Of a stretch of DNA of 64,000 nucleotides, positions 35,486-43,659 are shown one piece after another. The notes beneath the pieces were generated by a model. The model saw nothing but the letters and a program-made list of their open reading frames with translations. It was not told the origin of the DNA and made no database searches. Positions within the stretch are counted from its first letter, which is position 1; each line of letters begins with the position of its first letter. This stretch comes from Deltaproteobacteria bacterium (GTDB taxonomy: Bacteria > Lernaellota > Lernaellaia > JACKCT01). The translations under genes and the position numbers were made by a program. The stretch spans positions 196,316 to 260,315 of the forward strand of contig JACKCT010000005.1 in NCBI GenBank assembly GCA_020633895.1. The letters are read 5' to 3'.

Positions 35486-36220
35486 ATGAACACCGCCAAA
35501 TCGCCTCACCTGATGGTGCTGATCCCTGCGTTTAACGAGCAGGCGCGCGTCGGCGACGTGGTGCGCGCGGTGCGCGAGGCGATCGCACCGGACCGCATCG
35601 TGGTGGTGGACGACGGGTCGGTGGACGACACGGCCCAGGCGGCGCGGCAGGCCGGGGCGACGGTTATCGAATTGCCGGTGAACCTGGGTTACGGAGCGGC
35701 GTTGCAGACCGGCTATCGCTACGCGCTGCGGGTGCGGGCGGCCAAAGTGTTGCAGATGGACGCCGACGGCCAACACCGGCCCGAGACCCTCAACAAGCTC
35801 ATCGACGCCCAGGACGAGGGCGACATCGTCATCGGCTCGCGCTTTCTGGAAGCGCTCAGCTACAAAATGCCGTGGACGCGGCGCATCGGCGTCGAGCTGT
35901 TCTCCCGATTCGCCGCGGCGGTCAGCGGGCAACGGGTCTACGACGTCACCAGCGGGCTGCAACTCATCGACTGCAAGGTGCTGCCCTTTCTCGTCAGTCC
36001 GTATTTCCCCACCGACTACCCGGACGCGGACCTGCTGGTCCTGCTGCGTCGGTGCGGTTTCTCGATCAAGGAAGTCGCCGTGGGGATGAAGCCCAGCCCG
36101 CCGGGGAAAGTCTCCATGCACAAAGGGCCGAAGATCATTTATTATATCTACAAAATGACACTTTCCATCGGCCTGGCCATCTTCGAACGCAAACCGCGAT
36201 ACAAGGGGAGTGCCCCATGA
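35486..36220 (+). CDS. Family 2 glycosyltransferase (dolichyl/polyprenyl-phosphate hexose synthase type)
   Basis: 244 aa GT-A fold enzyme. LIPAFNEQARVGDVV at the N-terminus, VVVDDGSVDDT (nucleotide-sugar binding) near 35, NLGYGAALQTGY, and the catalytic DxD-like QMDADGQHRPE near 92. No transmembrane segment, so it acts at the cytoplasmic membrane face, making a lipid-linked sugar or extending a glycan. It overlaps the DUF2304 gene by 4 nt (ATGA); GT2-DUF2304 pairs are common in polysaccharide and protein glycosylation loci. Confidence 0.88.
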   Translation: MNTAKSPHLMVLIPAFNEQARVGDVVRAVREAIAPDRIVVVDDGSVDDTAQAARQAGATVIELPVNLGYGAALQTGYRYALRVRAAKVLQMDADGQHRPETLNKLIDAQDEGDIVIGSRFLEALSYKMPWTRRIGVELFSRFAAAVSGQRVYDVTSGLQLIDCKVLPFLVSPYFPTDYPDADLLVLLRRCGFSIKEVAVGMKPSPPGKVSMHKGPKIIYYIYKMTLSIGLAIFERKPRYKGSAP

Positions 36221-36582
36221 CGCCTACCCAGCGCATATTTGCTCTCACAGCGGCGGTTCTGATCTTCGTGTTCATCATCGACCTGGTGCGGCGACGAAAG
36301 ATCGGAATTCAATATTCGATCTTATGGTTGTTCATGGGTGTTGTGATTTTTATTGTCGCGACGTGGTACGACAGCCTGCTGATTGTCACGAGTCTGATCG
36401 GCGCCGTGGTGCCGACGACGACACTGTTTATTTTCGGCATTTTGTTCCTCATGGTTATGACGCTGCATCTGACCATGCGCATCACGCAGCAGCAGATCAC
36501 CATCGTCCAACTCGCTCAGGAGATCGCTCTGCTGAAACACGAGTTGGAGAGCGACGAGGACGCGCCCGGCTCCGGTGCGTGA
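36217..36582 (+). CDS. DUF2304 membrane protein
   Basis: 121 aa. Three hydrophobic segments (about 8-24, 33-50, 60-84) and a basic RRRKIGIQYSILWL motif between the first two, typical of DUF2304, followed by a C-terminal coiled coil (QLAQEIALLKHEL). AAGGGGAG lies 6 nt before the ATG. It starts inside the GT2 gene's stop codon and its own end overlaps the next gene, so all three are coupled. Likely a partner that anchors the GT2 at the membrane. Confidence 0.85.
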   Translation: MTPTQRIFALTAAVLIFVFIIDLVRRRKIGIQYSILWLFMGVVIFIVATWYDSLLIVTSLIGAVVPTTTLFIFGILFLMVMTLHLTMRITQQQITIVQLAQEIALLKHELESDEDAPGSGA

Positions 36583-38521
36583 ATCGATCCGCCGTCTTTG
36601 GCGCCTGGGCGTCCCGCTGTTCGTCGTCGCGTTCATCGTGCTGACGCACGGTGAAGACCGCCTGACGACGCTGCTCGTCCCGATCGACGTCCGGGACGCC
36701 ACGGGCTCCGTCTACGCCGAGGCGCGGTGGAATCGATTGGAGCTGGGCCCCCGCGACGGGCATTGGATCGACGCCGCCCCCGAATCCCACCCCGACGAAT
36801 TGAGTGACGGCTTTATCGCGCGATATGACGTGATCGTACGTCGGATGGGGACGCTGGCGATCGACGCGATTGCCCCGGATAATCGGCGTTTCGTGCTGGC
36901 GCGGTTGGATCGCAGCCATTTCTGGCCGTATGTCGCCCAAATTCTCGACGGCCGGCCGCTGGAACTGGCGATCAAGGCGACGGCCGACGGCGCCGTCTCC
37001 GTCTTCGTCGACGGCGAAAGTCGCTCAATCGAGAACACCCCCTTTCCGCCGCCGTTTTCCATCAAGATGCAATTCGAGGAAGGCACCCATCTCGCCATTC
37101 TCAATCGAACCATCGCGCCGACGGATCCGAACAACTCCTTGCTGACGCTGGGCGACAACCCGCCGGTCGACCAATGGCGCGCCGACGGACAGGGGATGCG
37201 CAAATGGATCGCGCTGGCGATGTTTGTCGCGCTGGCGCTCGTCTGGTGGACGGGCGGCGAACACGCGCCGTGGCGGTCGGATTTTCGCGGTCCGCAGGAT
37301 TTGGTCGCGGCGTCGTTGCTGCTCGTCACGCCGGTCGGGCTTGAGGTTTTCAACGCCGTCTCGCCGTCATGGCTGCTTTTGGCGCTCGTCGGGATTGCGT
37401 TTTGGCATGGGGCGTTTGCCCTGTGGCGACAGGGTCGAATCAAACTCGGAATCGCCGTCGCGCTGCTGCCGATTTTCGTCAATTTATTTTGGGTGTCGGC
37501 GAGCGGCGTGCCGGCGATCGGTGTCTTTTTATCGGCCGCGGTGCTGACGCTCATGGGGGCGCAGGAGGCGTTCATCGCCCGTCGCGAAAAGGCGTGGGCG
37601 GCTCCCATGGCCGGGCTGGCGTTGGTGCTCGTGTTGTTGCCGACGGAGTGGGCGGCGCGGGCGGCCTATCCGGACGGGCGCATCCTGCGCGGGGCGTCGG
37701 CGTCGCTGTTTGACGAGCTGTCCGAGGGGCGGCCCAACGTGGACGACGCCGCCCGCCTGGCGCCGAGCTATCCCGGTTCGCCCCTGTTGCCGCCGGAGGA
37801 GCGCGACCGGCCGGCGGTGGTTCTGCTCGGCGGGTCGGTGGTCTACGGCTCGGATGTGGACCCGAAAATGAACGTTGCCGATCTGCTGCGCGACAGATTG
37901 GGCGAAGCGGCGAGCGTCCACAACGCCGCGGGTGTCGGTCTCGTCTCAACGCAGCTCGCGGACCGATTCGTGCGTTACATCGCGCCTCTGCGGCCCGAGG
38001 TGGTCGTCGTCTACGCGAGGCACAACGACATCTTCCAATCCGGGCCTTTCACCTTGCGACAAATGCGCGAGGGCCCGCCGACGACCGTCGCGAAGGCGCG
38101 GGGCCTGTTGCGACAAAGCGTGTTGTATCGCCTGGCGGCGGAAACGGTCGCCCGATACAAGGAGCGTCGCCACTTGGGTCGGCCGCCGGACGACGCGATC
38201 GTCGGTGAGTTTCGCGCGAGCGTCGGCGAGATTGTCGACGCGGCAACCGCCTACGGCGGGCAGGTGATCCTCGTCCCCGAGGCGGTCGTGTTGCCCGAGG
38301 ATCTGACGCCGGTGGTGCGTCGCCTCGGTGAGGTGTTGCGTGAATTCGGGAGTCGGGACCACGTGCGTGTGATCGACTTCGATCTGCCGCAAAAGGACAA
38401 ATCCGGCGCCGAACTCTACACCGACGATGTGCATTTGACTGTGCAAGGCTACCAACATTTAACCGATGCTTTGGAGGCGCCGATCCGTCGCGCGCTGGAC
38501 GCGTCGGGCGGGCAGGGCTAG
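36575..38521 (+). CDS. Polytopic membrane protein with C-terminal SGNH hydrolase domain
   Basis: 648 aa; GTG start at 36575 overlapping the DUF2304 gene by 8 nt. N-terminal signal anchor (about 8-25), a periplasmic beta-rich domain to about 210, a cluster of about six transmembrane helices (210-370), then an SGNH domain: LLGGSVVYGSDV (Ser near 425), NAAGVGLVSTQ, VYARHNDIF (Asn) and DDVHLTVQGY (Asp-x-x-His-like, near 625). Third SGNH gene in the window. Membrane plus SGNH architecture suggests O-acylation or deacylation of a glycan built by the upstream GT2. Confidence 0.78.
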   Translation: MRESIRRLWRLGVPLFVVAFIVLTHGEDRLTTLLVPIDVRDATGSVYAEARWNRLELGPRDGHWIDAAPESHPDELSDGFIARYDVIVRRMGTLAIDAIAPDNRRFVLARLDRSHFWPYVAQILDGRPLELAIKATADGAVSVFVDGESRSIENTPFPPPFSIKMQFEEGTHLAILNRTIAPTDPNNSLLTLGDNPPVDQWRADGQGMRKWIALAMFVALALVWWTGGEHAPWRSDFRGPQDLVAASLLLVTPVGLEVFNAVSPSWLLLALVGIAFWHGAFALWRQGRIKLGIAVALLPIFVNLFWVSASGVPAIGVFLSAAVLTLMGAQEAFIARREKAWAAPMAGLALVLVLLPTEWAARAAYPDGRILRGASASLFDELSEGRPNVDDAARLAPSYPGSPLLPPEERDRPAVVLLGGSVVYGSDVDPKMNVADLLRDRLGEAASVHNAAGVGLVSTQLADRFVRYIAPLRPEVVVVYARHNDIFQSGPFTLRQMREGPPTTVAKARGLLRQSVLYRLAAETVARYKERRHLGRPPDDAIVGEFRASVGEIVDAATAYGGQVILVPEAVVLPEDLTPVVRRLGEVLREFGSRDHVRVIDFDLPQKDKSGAELYTDDVHLTVQGYQHLTDALEAPIRRALDASGGQG

Positions 38522-38551
38522 CATTTTCTTTTTTGCCCACCGGGGGAATTC

Positions 38552-39094
38552 ATGGCCAAGTTCAGCATCACGACCAAGACCGGCGACGAAGGCATGACGC
38601 GCCTCTACTCCGGCGAAAAGGTGTTCAAGGATTCGGAGCGCCCGACCGTCTACGGCGCGATTGACGAGTTGGAGGCGATCCTGGGCGTGTGCCGCGTGCT
38701 GGCGCAAAAGCCGGACACGAAAGAAGCGCTACTCTACATTCAACGCCAGCTTTTTCGCATCAACGGCGAGCTGGCGACCACGGCCAAGAAGCTCGACAAA
38801 GTGCCTCGGGTGGATCAGGCCATGCTCGACGAGATGGACCGGCGGCGCGACGCGCTGGAGGAGACGGTGGAGTTGCCCAACGGGTTCATCGTCTCGGGCG
38901 AGTCGCTGTCCTCGGGCTTTATCGACATCGCGAAAACCGTCGCCCGGCGCTGCGAACGCATGATCGTGACCATCCACCGGGGCGGCGTCATCGACAACGC
39001 GCTCATCCTCGTCTGGTTCAACCGCCTGTCCGACTACCTCTACCTCCTGGGCCGCCACGAAGGCGGCGAGCAGATTCTGGTGAAAGAGGAGTAG
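38552..39094 (+). CDS. PduO-type cob(I)alamin adenosyltransferase
   Basis: 180 aa. Transfers the adenosyl group of ATP to cob(I)alamin, making AdoCbl. Family motifs: TTKTGDEGMTRLYSG at the N-terminus (ATP loop), GAIDELEAILG near 35, ARRCERMIV near 132 and NRLSDYLYLLGR near 160. GGGGG precedes the ATG. It follows the SGNH gene by 30 nt but is functionally unrelated to it. AdoCbl is required by the class II RNR encoded at 2346-6044, a likely physiological client. Confidence 0.93.
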   Translation: MAKFSITTKTGDEGMTRLYSGEKVFKDSERPTVYGAIDELEAILGVCRVLAQKPDTKEALLYIQRQLFRINGELATTAKKLDKVPRVDQAMLDEMDRRRDALEETVELPNGFIVSGESLSSGFIDIAKTVARRCERMIVTIHRGGVIDNALILVWFNRLSDYLYLLGRHEGGEQILVKEE

Positions 39095-39156
39095 GACTGT
39101 CGGAGGCGAAGATCGGGGACTTAGGCGGCGTCCCGCCATTTCGCGATGTGTTCGAT

Positions 39157-39239
39157 CAGAGCCCCGAACGGTAGTGAGGGGTTCCGTTTATCTCCAACAA
39201 CATTCGAGTTTGACCCCTCACTACCGTTCGGGGCTCTGA
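39157..39239. repeat. Family A dispersed inverted repeat, copy 4 (compact, perfect arms)
   Basis: 83 bp. Left arm CAGAGCCCCGAACGGTAGTG then AGGGG; right arm is its exact complement over 25 bp, ending in CGTTCGGGGCTCTGA. The central spacer is about 30 bp. Best-preserved member of the family in this window. Confidence 0.75.
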
Positions 39240-39284
39240 ATGGTCTGTTGCGGCACTTAAGGGACGGCCGCGACGCAGGAAATT

Positions 39285-39327
39285 CACACCTTCTCTCGGG
39301 CTTCGCCCTCGCGAAAGTGTGGCACCC
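39285..39327. repeat. Family C palindromic repeat, inverted copy
   Basis: CACACCTTCTCTCGGGCTTC ... GCGAAAGTGTGGCACCC; same ends as the copies at 8724, 43608 and 63671. Confidence 0.6.
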
Positions 39328-39339
39328 ATTCTCCTGGCG

Positions 39340-39380
39340 GCGAAACAAAAGAACAACGCCCGGCCTTTCGGCCGGGCGTT
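39340..39380 (-). terminator. Rho-independent terminator of the Asp-rich lipoprotein gene
   Basis: Minus strand AACGCCCGGCC, short GAAA loop, GGCCGGGCGTT, then TCTTTTGTTT; 24 nt past the stop at 39404. Confidence 0.8.
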
Positions 39381-39403
39381 GCGTGTTTACGGGATGGGGA
39401 GGT

Positions 39404-41161
39404 TTAGATGCCGATGCCGCCGAGCAGGTCAGCCAGCAGGGCTTCCAGGTCGAGGTTGGTCCAGAGGCTGATGTTCGCGCTGTCGTAGGCGAAGATGCCG
39501 TTCGGGTTGTAGGCGTTGACATCGACACCGTCGGGCAGGTCGAAGCCGACCACGGCGATGATGTCATCCGAGCTGGGCGTGACGCCCAATTCGGCGGCCG
39601 GAACTTCCCAGGTGTACTCGCCGGAACCGTTGGCCGGGAACTGGACCTGCATGGTCGGGCCGTCAGCCGAGGCGTAGATCACGTGGATCAGGTCCGGCTG
39701 GGCGCCGCCGCCGTTGGACAACTCGAAGTTCAGCTCGCCGTCCACGTAGCTGGCGTTCTCCACGTTGGGCAGGAAGTCATCCGCGTCCACTTCCCAGGTG
39801 CTCGGGAAGTCGCCGGGAGACTCCAGGAAGCCCAGGTGCAGCGACAGGGCCGGAGCCATCAGGCCGTCCGGGTTCTTGATCAGGTCGGTCTGGGCCACCG
39901 CGAAGGTGAACGTGTTGCTGCCCAGGTCCGTGTAGTCCAGGGACATGTCGCCCGACTCGTCGGTGATGCCGAAGCCGAAGGGCAGCAGGTTGCGGTAGGC
40001 GATCTCGCCCAGGGACAGGCCGATGTAGTCATAGTCGCCGTCCATGTTGTCCACGTTCACCGGCAGGGCGCCCGTGGTCGCGGTGGAAGGCAGGGAGAGC
40101 GGATCGCTCGGATCCCAGTTGGGAACCGCGGAGCTGTCGTAGACCTTGAGGGCCGCGTTGAGCAGGGGTCCGATCAGCTCGGCCACGTCCAGGTCGGAGA
40201 ACAGGTCCAGCAGACCGGCGATGTCGTCGGCCAGGGAGCCCACGGTGATGCCCAGGACGGAGCCCTGGATGGGATACTCGGTCGCGCCGTCGAGCACCGG
40301 CACCTGCACGGAGTCGTTGGAAATGCTGACCTTCGCGATCGACGGAATATTCAGGTTCAGGGCCGGGACATAGATGCTCTTGGGGATATCGACGTTCATC
40401 GGCTCGTCGAGTTCGATGCTCGCCGAGAACGTGGCCGTGGACAGCAGGTGGTCAAAGTCCAGGGAAAGCAGTTCCTGGCGGTTGATGCCGGGAATGGCCA
40501 GACCCAGGTAGACCGGGTTCTTGAACAGGCCCAGCAGGCCGGGCTGCGTGAGGCCCAAGGGCGAACCGCCGCTGGTGAAGTTGCCGGCGGCCGAGTCGCT
40601 GTAGGAGTTGTCGTTGCCGCAATCCAGACGGAAGGAGAAGGTGTTGGCGTCGGCGTTGACGCTCCAGGCCCAGCAGCCGTCGTTGTAGGCGGACACGGTC
40701 ACGGCGCCGGCGGCCTTGGCGGTCGGGGCGGGCCAGACGAACTTGCCGTCGGCGTCGGTGGTGCCGCTGGCCAGCATGCTTTCGCCCTGCGTGACGACAA
40801 CGTCGGCGCCTTCGATGGGCTCGCAAGTGGCGTCGTTGTAGACATACGCGGTGCCGGCGTCGTCATGAGCGCCGCCGCCGATGCCCGAGTTGTCCGTGTC
40901 GCATTTCAGCGACGCGGCGTCGTCATCGTCATCGTCGCCGGTGTCGTCGTCATCATCGTCGTCGTCGTCATCATCATCGTCGTCGTCATCGTCATCATCG
41001 TCGTCCGTCGTGTCGTCATCGTCGTCGTCCGTCGTGTCATCGTCGGTCGACGCGGAGTCGTCATCGTCGTCGTCATCGCCGCCGCCGCAACCGGTGCCGG
41101 CCATGGCCAGGACGAAGGCCGCCAGCATGGCGACGAGCAGATACATCCAAGGTTTCTTCAT
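39404..41161 (-). CDS. Large secreted lipoprotein with extreme poly-Asp linker
   Basis: 585 aa from the ATG at 41161 (GGGAGG 5 nt upstream). Signal peptide ending MAGTGC (lipobox), GGG, then an about 65-residue linker containing runs of 7, 6, 21 and 6 Asp separated by Thr/Ser. A carboxypeptidase-regulatory/Ig-like domain follows (GTAYVYNDATCEPIEGADVV ... GTTDADGKFVW, about residues 100-160), then a long hydrophobic-rich region with LGLFKNPVYLG and repeated DLADDIAGLLDLF-type helices, and an IYASADGPTMQVQFP domain near the end. It resembles secreted hydrophobic-ligand or adhesion proteins only vaguely; function unknown. Monocistronic, with its own terminator. Confidence 0.78.
   Translation of the reverse strand: MKKPWMYLLVAMLAAFVLAMAGTGCGGGDDDDDDDSASTDDDTTDDDDDDTTDDDDDDDDDDDDDDDDDDDDDTGDDDDDDAASLKCDTDNSGIGGGAHDDAGTAYVYNDATCEPIEGADVVVTQGESMLASGTTDADGKFVWPAPTAKAAGAVTVSAYNDGCWAWSVNADANTFSFRLDCGNDNSYSDSAAGNFTSGGSPLGLTQPGLLGLFKNPVYLGLAIPGINRQELLSLDFDHLLSTATFSASIELDEPMNVDIPKSIYVPALNLNIPSIAKVSISNDSVQVPVLDGATEYPIQGSVLGITVGSLADDIAGLLDLFSDLDVAELIGPLLNAALKVYDSSAVPNWDPSDPLSLPSTATTGALPVNVDNMDGDYDYIGLSLGEIAYRNLLPFGFGITDESGDMSLDYTDLGSNTFTFAVAQTDLIKNPDGLMAPALSLHLGFLESPGDFPSTWEVDADDFLPNVENASYVDGELNFELSNGGGAQPDLIHVIYASADGPTMQVQFPANGSGEYTWEVPAAELGVTPSSDDIIAVVGFDLPDGVDVNAYNPNGIFAYDSANISLWTNLDLEALLADLLGGIGI
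40921..41085 (-). repeat. GAY-codon tract encoding poly-Asp runs (longest 21)
   Basis: Mixed GAC/GAT codons, 21 in a row at the longest, interrupted by ACG/ACC (Thr) codons. Mixed codon use argues for selection on the Asp run and not simple trinucleotide slippage. Confidence 0.75.
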
Positions 41162-41609
41162 CGGGACCTCCCTACAAGGGTCAGTTAATGGGATGGGGAA
41201 CTTCAATTTCGCCGTGAGAGGATTCTCCGGGCGATGTCCGATAAGCCGACCGCGAGAATCGGGTCGGAATCATGACCGAATGGGTGAGAACGTCGAACGC
41301 GTAGAGCATCTATTCATCCCGCGGGCGGCGCTTTGTGCGCACCGTACCCCTGCCGGACGATCGGGACCAATCTCCTGGCGGGCCGCACGCCGCGGCCGCC
41401 GGATCAGCCCCGAAAGATCCCGAAGGTCATTAAATTCAAAACCGAGGCGCATCCTACGAGCGCACGAATACCCTGTCAAGAAATAAGAGTCTAAAAAATG
41501 CCGCGAATTTCCACGATGTTACGATTCGTTTGTTTTGACGCGGTGCGGCTTCAGAATTTCGTGCGACCGGGCTTACGCCCGGCCTGACTGACCATTGGTC
41601 GATTCGAAA
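41162..41609. other. 448-bp intergenic region
   Basis: Upstream of the Asp-rich lipoprotein and downstream of the acyl-CoA ligase. It holds the lipoprotein's promoter region (not resolved), an AT-richer stretch at 41420-41560 and a hairpin CCGGGC-TTAC-GCCCGG at 41567-41582 that could terminate the ligase transcript, although no T-tract follows. No gene seen; no riboswitch recognised. Confidence 0.5.
41567..41582 (-). terminator. Weak hairpin downstream of acyl-CoA ligase
   Basis: 6-bp perfect stem with 4-nt loop, 28 nt after the stop at 41610, lacking a U-run. Confidence 0.35.
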
Positions 41610-43445
41610 TCAGCCCATCGCGCCTTCATACATCGCGTCGATCAGATCCTTATATTTCTCGTTAACGACGCGACGTTTAATCTTTTGCGAAGGTGTAAGA
41701 ACGCCGTTGGCCTCCGAGAACTCATGGTCAACCAGGGTAAACTTCTTGATCTGTTCGAAGCGGGCCAGGTTCTTGTTGACCTTGTCGACGGCGGCCTGAA
41801 CGTGCTCGACGACTTCCTTCTTTTTGATCAGATCGGCGTTGTCCGCAAAGTGGATCTTTTTGCGTTTGGCCCATTTGGTCATGGCATCGAAATCCGGCGC
41901 GATCAGGGCCGACAGGAAATTGCGATTGTCGCCGATGAGAATCACCGTCTCGATCAAGTGGTCGGTATTGAAGGCGTTTTCGATGGGATTGGGGGCGATG
42001 TTCTTGCCGCCGGAGGTGATGATCAGTTCCTTCTTGCGGTCGGTGATCATCAGCCGCCCCTTCTCGTCGAAGGCGCCGATATCCCCCGAACGGAACCAGC
42101 CGTCCTCGGTCATGACCTCGTCGGTGGATTTTTTGTCGCGATAGTAGCCCTTCATGACGTTCGGACCCTTGATGAGGATCTCGCCGTCCTCGTCGAGCTT
42201 GATCTCCACGCCGGGGATGGGCTCGCCGACGGTGCCCAGCTTGTTGTTGCCGGGGGTGGTGACGGTGGCGACCGGGCTGGTCTCGGTCAGGCCGTAGCCC
42301 TGGTAGATATCGATGCCCAGGCCGTTGAAGAACTCCATGAGTTCCTTGGCCAGCGGCCCGCCGCCGCCGTAGGCCACGCGCACCCGATCCAGGCCCGCCT
42401 GTTGCTTAACGATATGCAGAATCTTCGAGGCCGCCGCGTACTTGAGGGCGAGCATCTTGGGCACGGCCTTGCCTTCGTTGCGGTATTTGTAGACCTCCAG
42501 GCCCACGGCGTGGGACTCCCAGACCAACTTCTGGCGGGTGATGCGTTCACCGGCCAGGATGGACTGCACGCGCAGATAGAGCTTCTCATACAGCCGAGGC
42601 ACGCTCATGAGGATCGTGGGCCGAACGGTGGTCAGGGCCTCGCGCATGGACTCGGGGTCGATGCCCTCGCTCATGCCCATGGTGCCGCCCACCTCCAGGC
42701 ATCCCATGTAGTCGGCGACGAAGCCGAAGGAATGGCAAAGAGGCAGGTGGGACAGCCAGATGTCTTCCTTGCTCAGGTCGAACAGATGCTGCACCGGGCG
42801 CTGGGACAGGAAGTTCGCGTTGGTGAGCATGACGCCCTTGGGCACGCCGGTGGTCCCGGAGGTGTAAATCAGCGCCGCCACGTCGTCCTGCCCGACGGAT
42901 TCGACCCGCTTGAACAGCTTGCCTTCGTCGTAGGAGTCCCGGCCTTGTTCGACGAAGGTGACGAAGTTGATCCAGCGCCCCTTGGGATCGTTGTCGATGG
43001 GCTCCAGCACGACGATGTGCTCGAGCTTGGGGCAGTCCTTCTTGACGTGCAGCGCCTTGTCGAGCTGGTCCTTGTCGCCCACGAAGACAAGCTTGGTGTT
43101 GGAATGCTTGAGGATGTACCCCGCTTCCTCGGCGGTGAGCGTGGGGTAGACCGTGGTAATCACGCACCCGGTGGTGGCGGCGCCGGAGGCGGCGGAGATC
43201 CAGGCGGGCCGGTTGCCGGAAAAGATGGCGATGTGATCGCCCTTCTTCAGGCCGGATTTGAGCAGGGCGGCCGCCGTGTATTCGTAAACCTGGACGCAGT
43301 CCTTACGGCTGTACTTGTGGAAGGTGTCGGTCATGCGCCCCCGATCGTCGCGCTTGCTGATGATGAGGGGGCGTTCCGGGTCTTCGTGCCGACGATTCCA
43401 ATGAATGGCCGCAAGGGAGTTTTCCGGCAACGGCGCAGAGGACAT
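41610..43445 (-). CDS. Long-chain acyl-CoA synthetase (AMP-forming)
   Basis: 611 aa from the ATG at 43445, with AAGGAG 7 nt upstream (a GTG directly before it is also in frame). ANL-superfamily ligase activating fatty acids via acyl-AMP. P-loop-like YTSGTTGVPKGVML near 205, GYGLTETSPV (A5) near 380, GWFRSGDIG with catalytic Asp, DRKKELIITSGGKNIAP hinge near 480, and the C-terminal TPSQKIKRRVV with the catalytic Lys. It resembles FadD15-type long-chain ligases of actinobacteria and deltaproteobacteria. Monocistronic by spacing (214 bp upstream gap). Confidence 0.92.
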   Translation of the reverse strand: MSSAPLPENSLAAIHWNRRHEDPERPLIISKRDDRGRMTDTFHKYSRKDCVQVYEYTAAALLKSGLKKGDHIAIFSGNRPAWISAASGAATTGCVITTVYPTLTAEEAGYILKHSNTKLVFVGDKDQLDKALHVKKDCPKLEHIVVLEPIDNDPKGRWINFVTFVEQGRDSYDEGKLFKRVESVGQDDVAALIYTSGTTGVPKGVMLTNANFLSQRPVQHLFDLSKEDIWLSHLPLCHSFGFVADYMGCLEVGGTMGMSEGIDPESMREALTTVRPTILMSVPRLYEKLYLRVQSILAGERITRQKLVWESHAVGLEVYKYRNEGKAVPKMLALKYAAASKILHIVKQQAGLDRVRVAYGGGGPLAKELMEFFNGLGIDIYQGYGLTETSPVATVTTPGNNKLGTVGEPIPGVEIKLDEDGEILIKGPNVMKGYYRDKKSTDEVMTEDGWFRSGDIGAFDEKGRLMITDRKKELIITSGGKNIAPNPIENAFNTDHLIETVILIGDNRNFLSALIAPDFDAMTKWAKRKKIHFADNADLIKKKEVVEHVQAAVDKVNKNLARFEQIKKFTLVDHEFSEANGVLTPSQKIKRRVVNEKYKDLIDAMYEGAMG

Positions 43446-43607
43446 CACGCGTCTCCTTCACAAAGGGCGAGGATAAATCAAGGGCTGGCCCAAACGTCCT
43501 CAAAATGGCGGGAAAATTCGCCCGATGCAAGGGGGCGCGGGGCCGGACAAACGTAGTTTCAAAGTCGCGACGGCAGAAAGTGAATTGGTTCGCGTTGCGA
43601 GAACCGT

Positions 43608-43656
43608 GGGCGTCGCACTTTCACGGCGACATTGTCGGGGGGAAGGTGTGGCACCC
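43608..43656. repeat. Family C palindromic repeat
   Basis: GGGCGTCGCACTTTCACGGC ... GGAAGGTGTGGCACCC, immediately before the stop codon of the convergent-side glycosyltransferase gene at 43660. Confidence 0.6.
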
Positions 43657-43659
43657 TCG

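Larger units (their letters stand above)
39095..39403. other. Intergenic region with family A and C repeats and a terminator
   Basis: 309 bp between convergent genes; holds a compact family A element, a family C element and the terminator of the downstream minus-strand lipoprotein. No gene seen. Confidence 0.65.

Noticed and set aside
39146-41188. Long plus-strand open frame opposite the Asp-rich lipoprotein
   Set aside because: Complement of GAC/GAT-rich codons yields Val/Ile runs; a shadow of the real gene, which has signal peptide, ribosome site and terminator.
41355-41400. GCCAGGAGA on the minus strand resembling part of a B12 box
   Set aside because: Only 9 bases match, no other riboswitch elements surround it, and the downstream gene is an unrelated lipoprotein.
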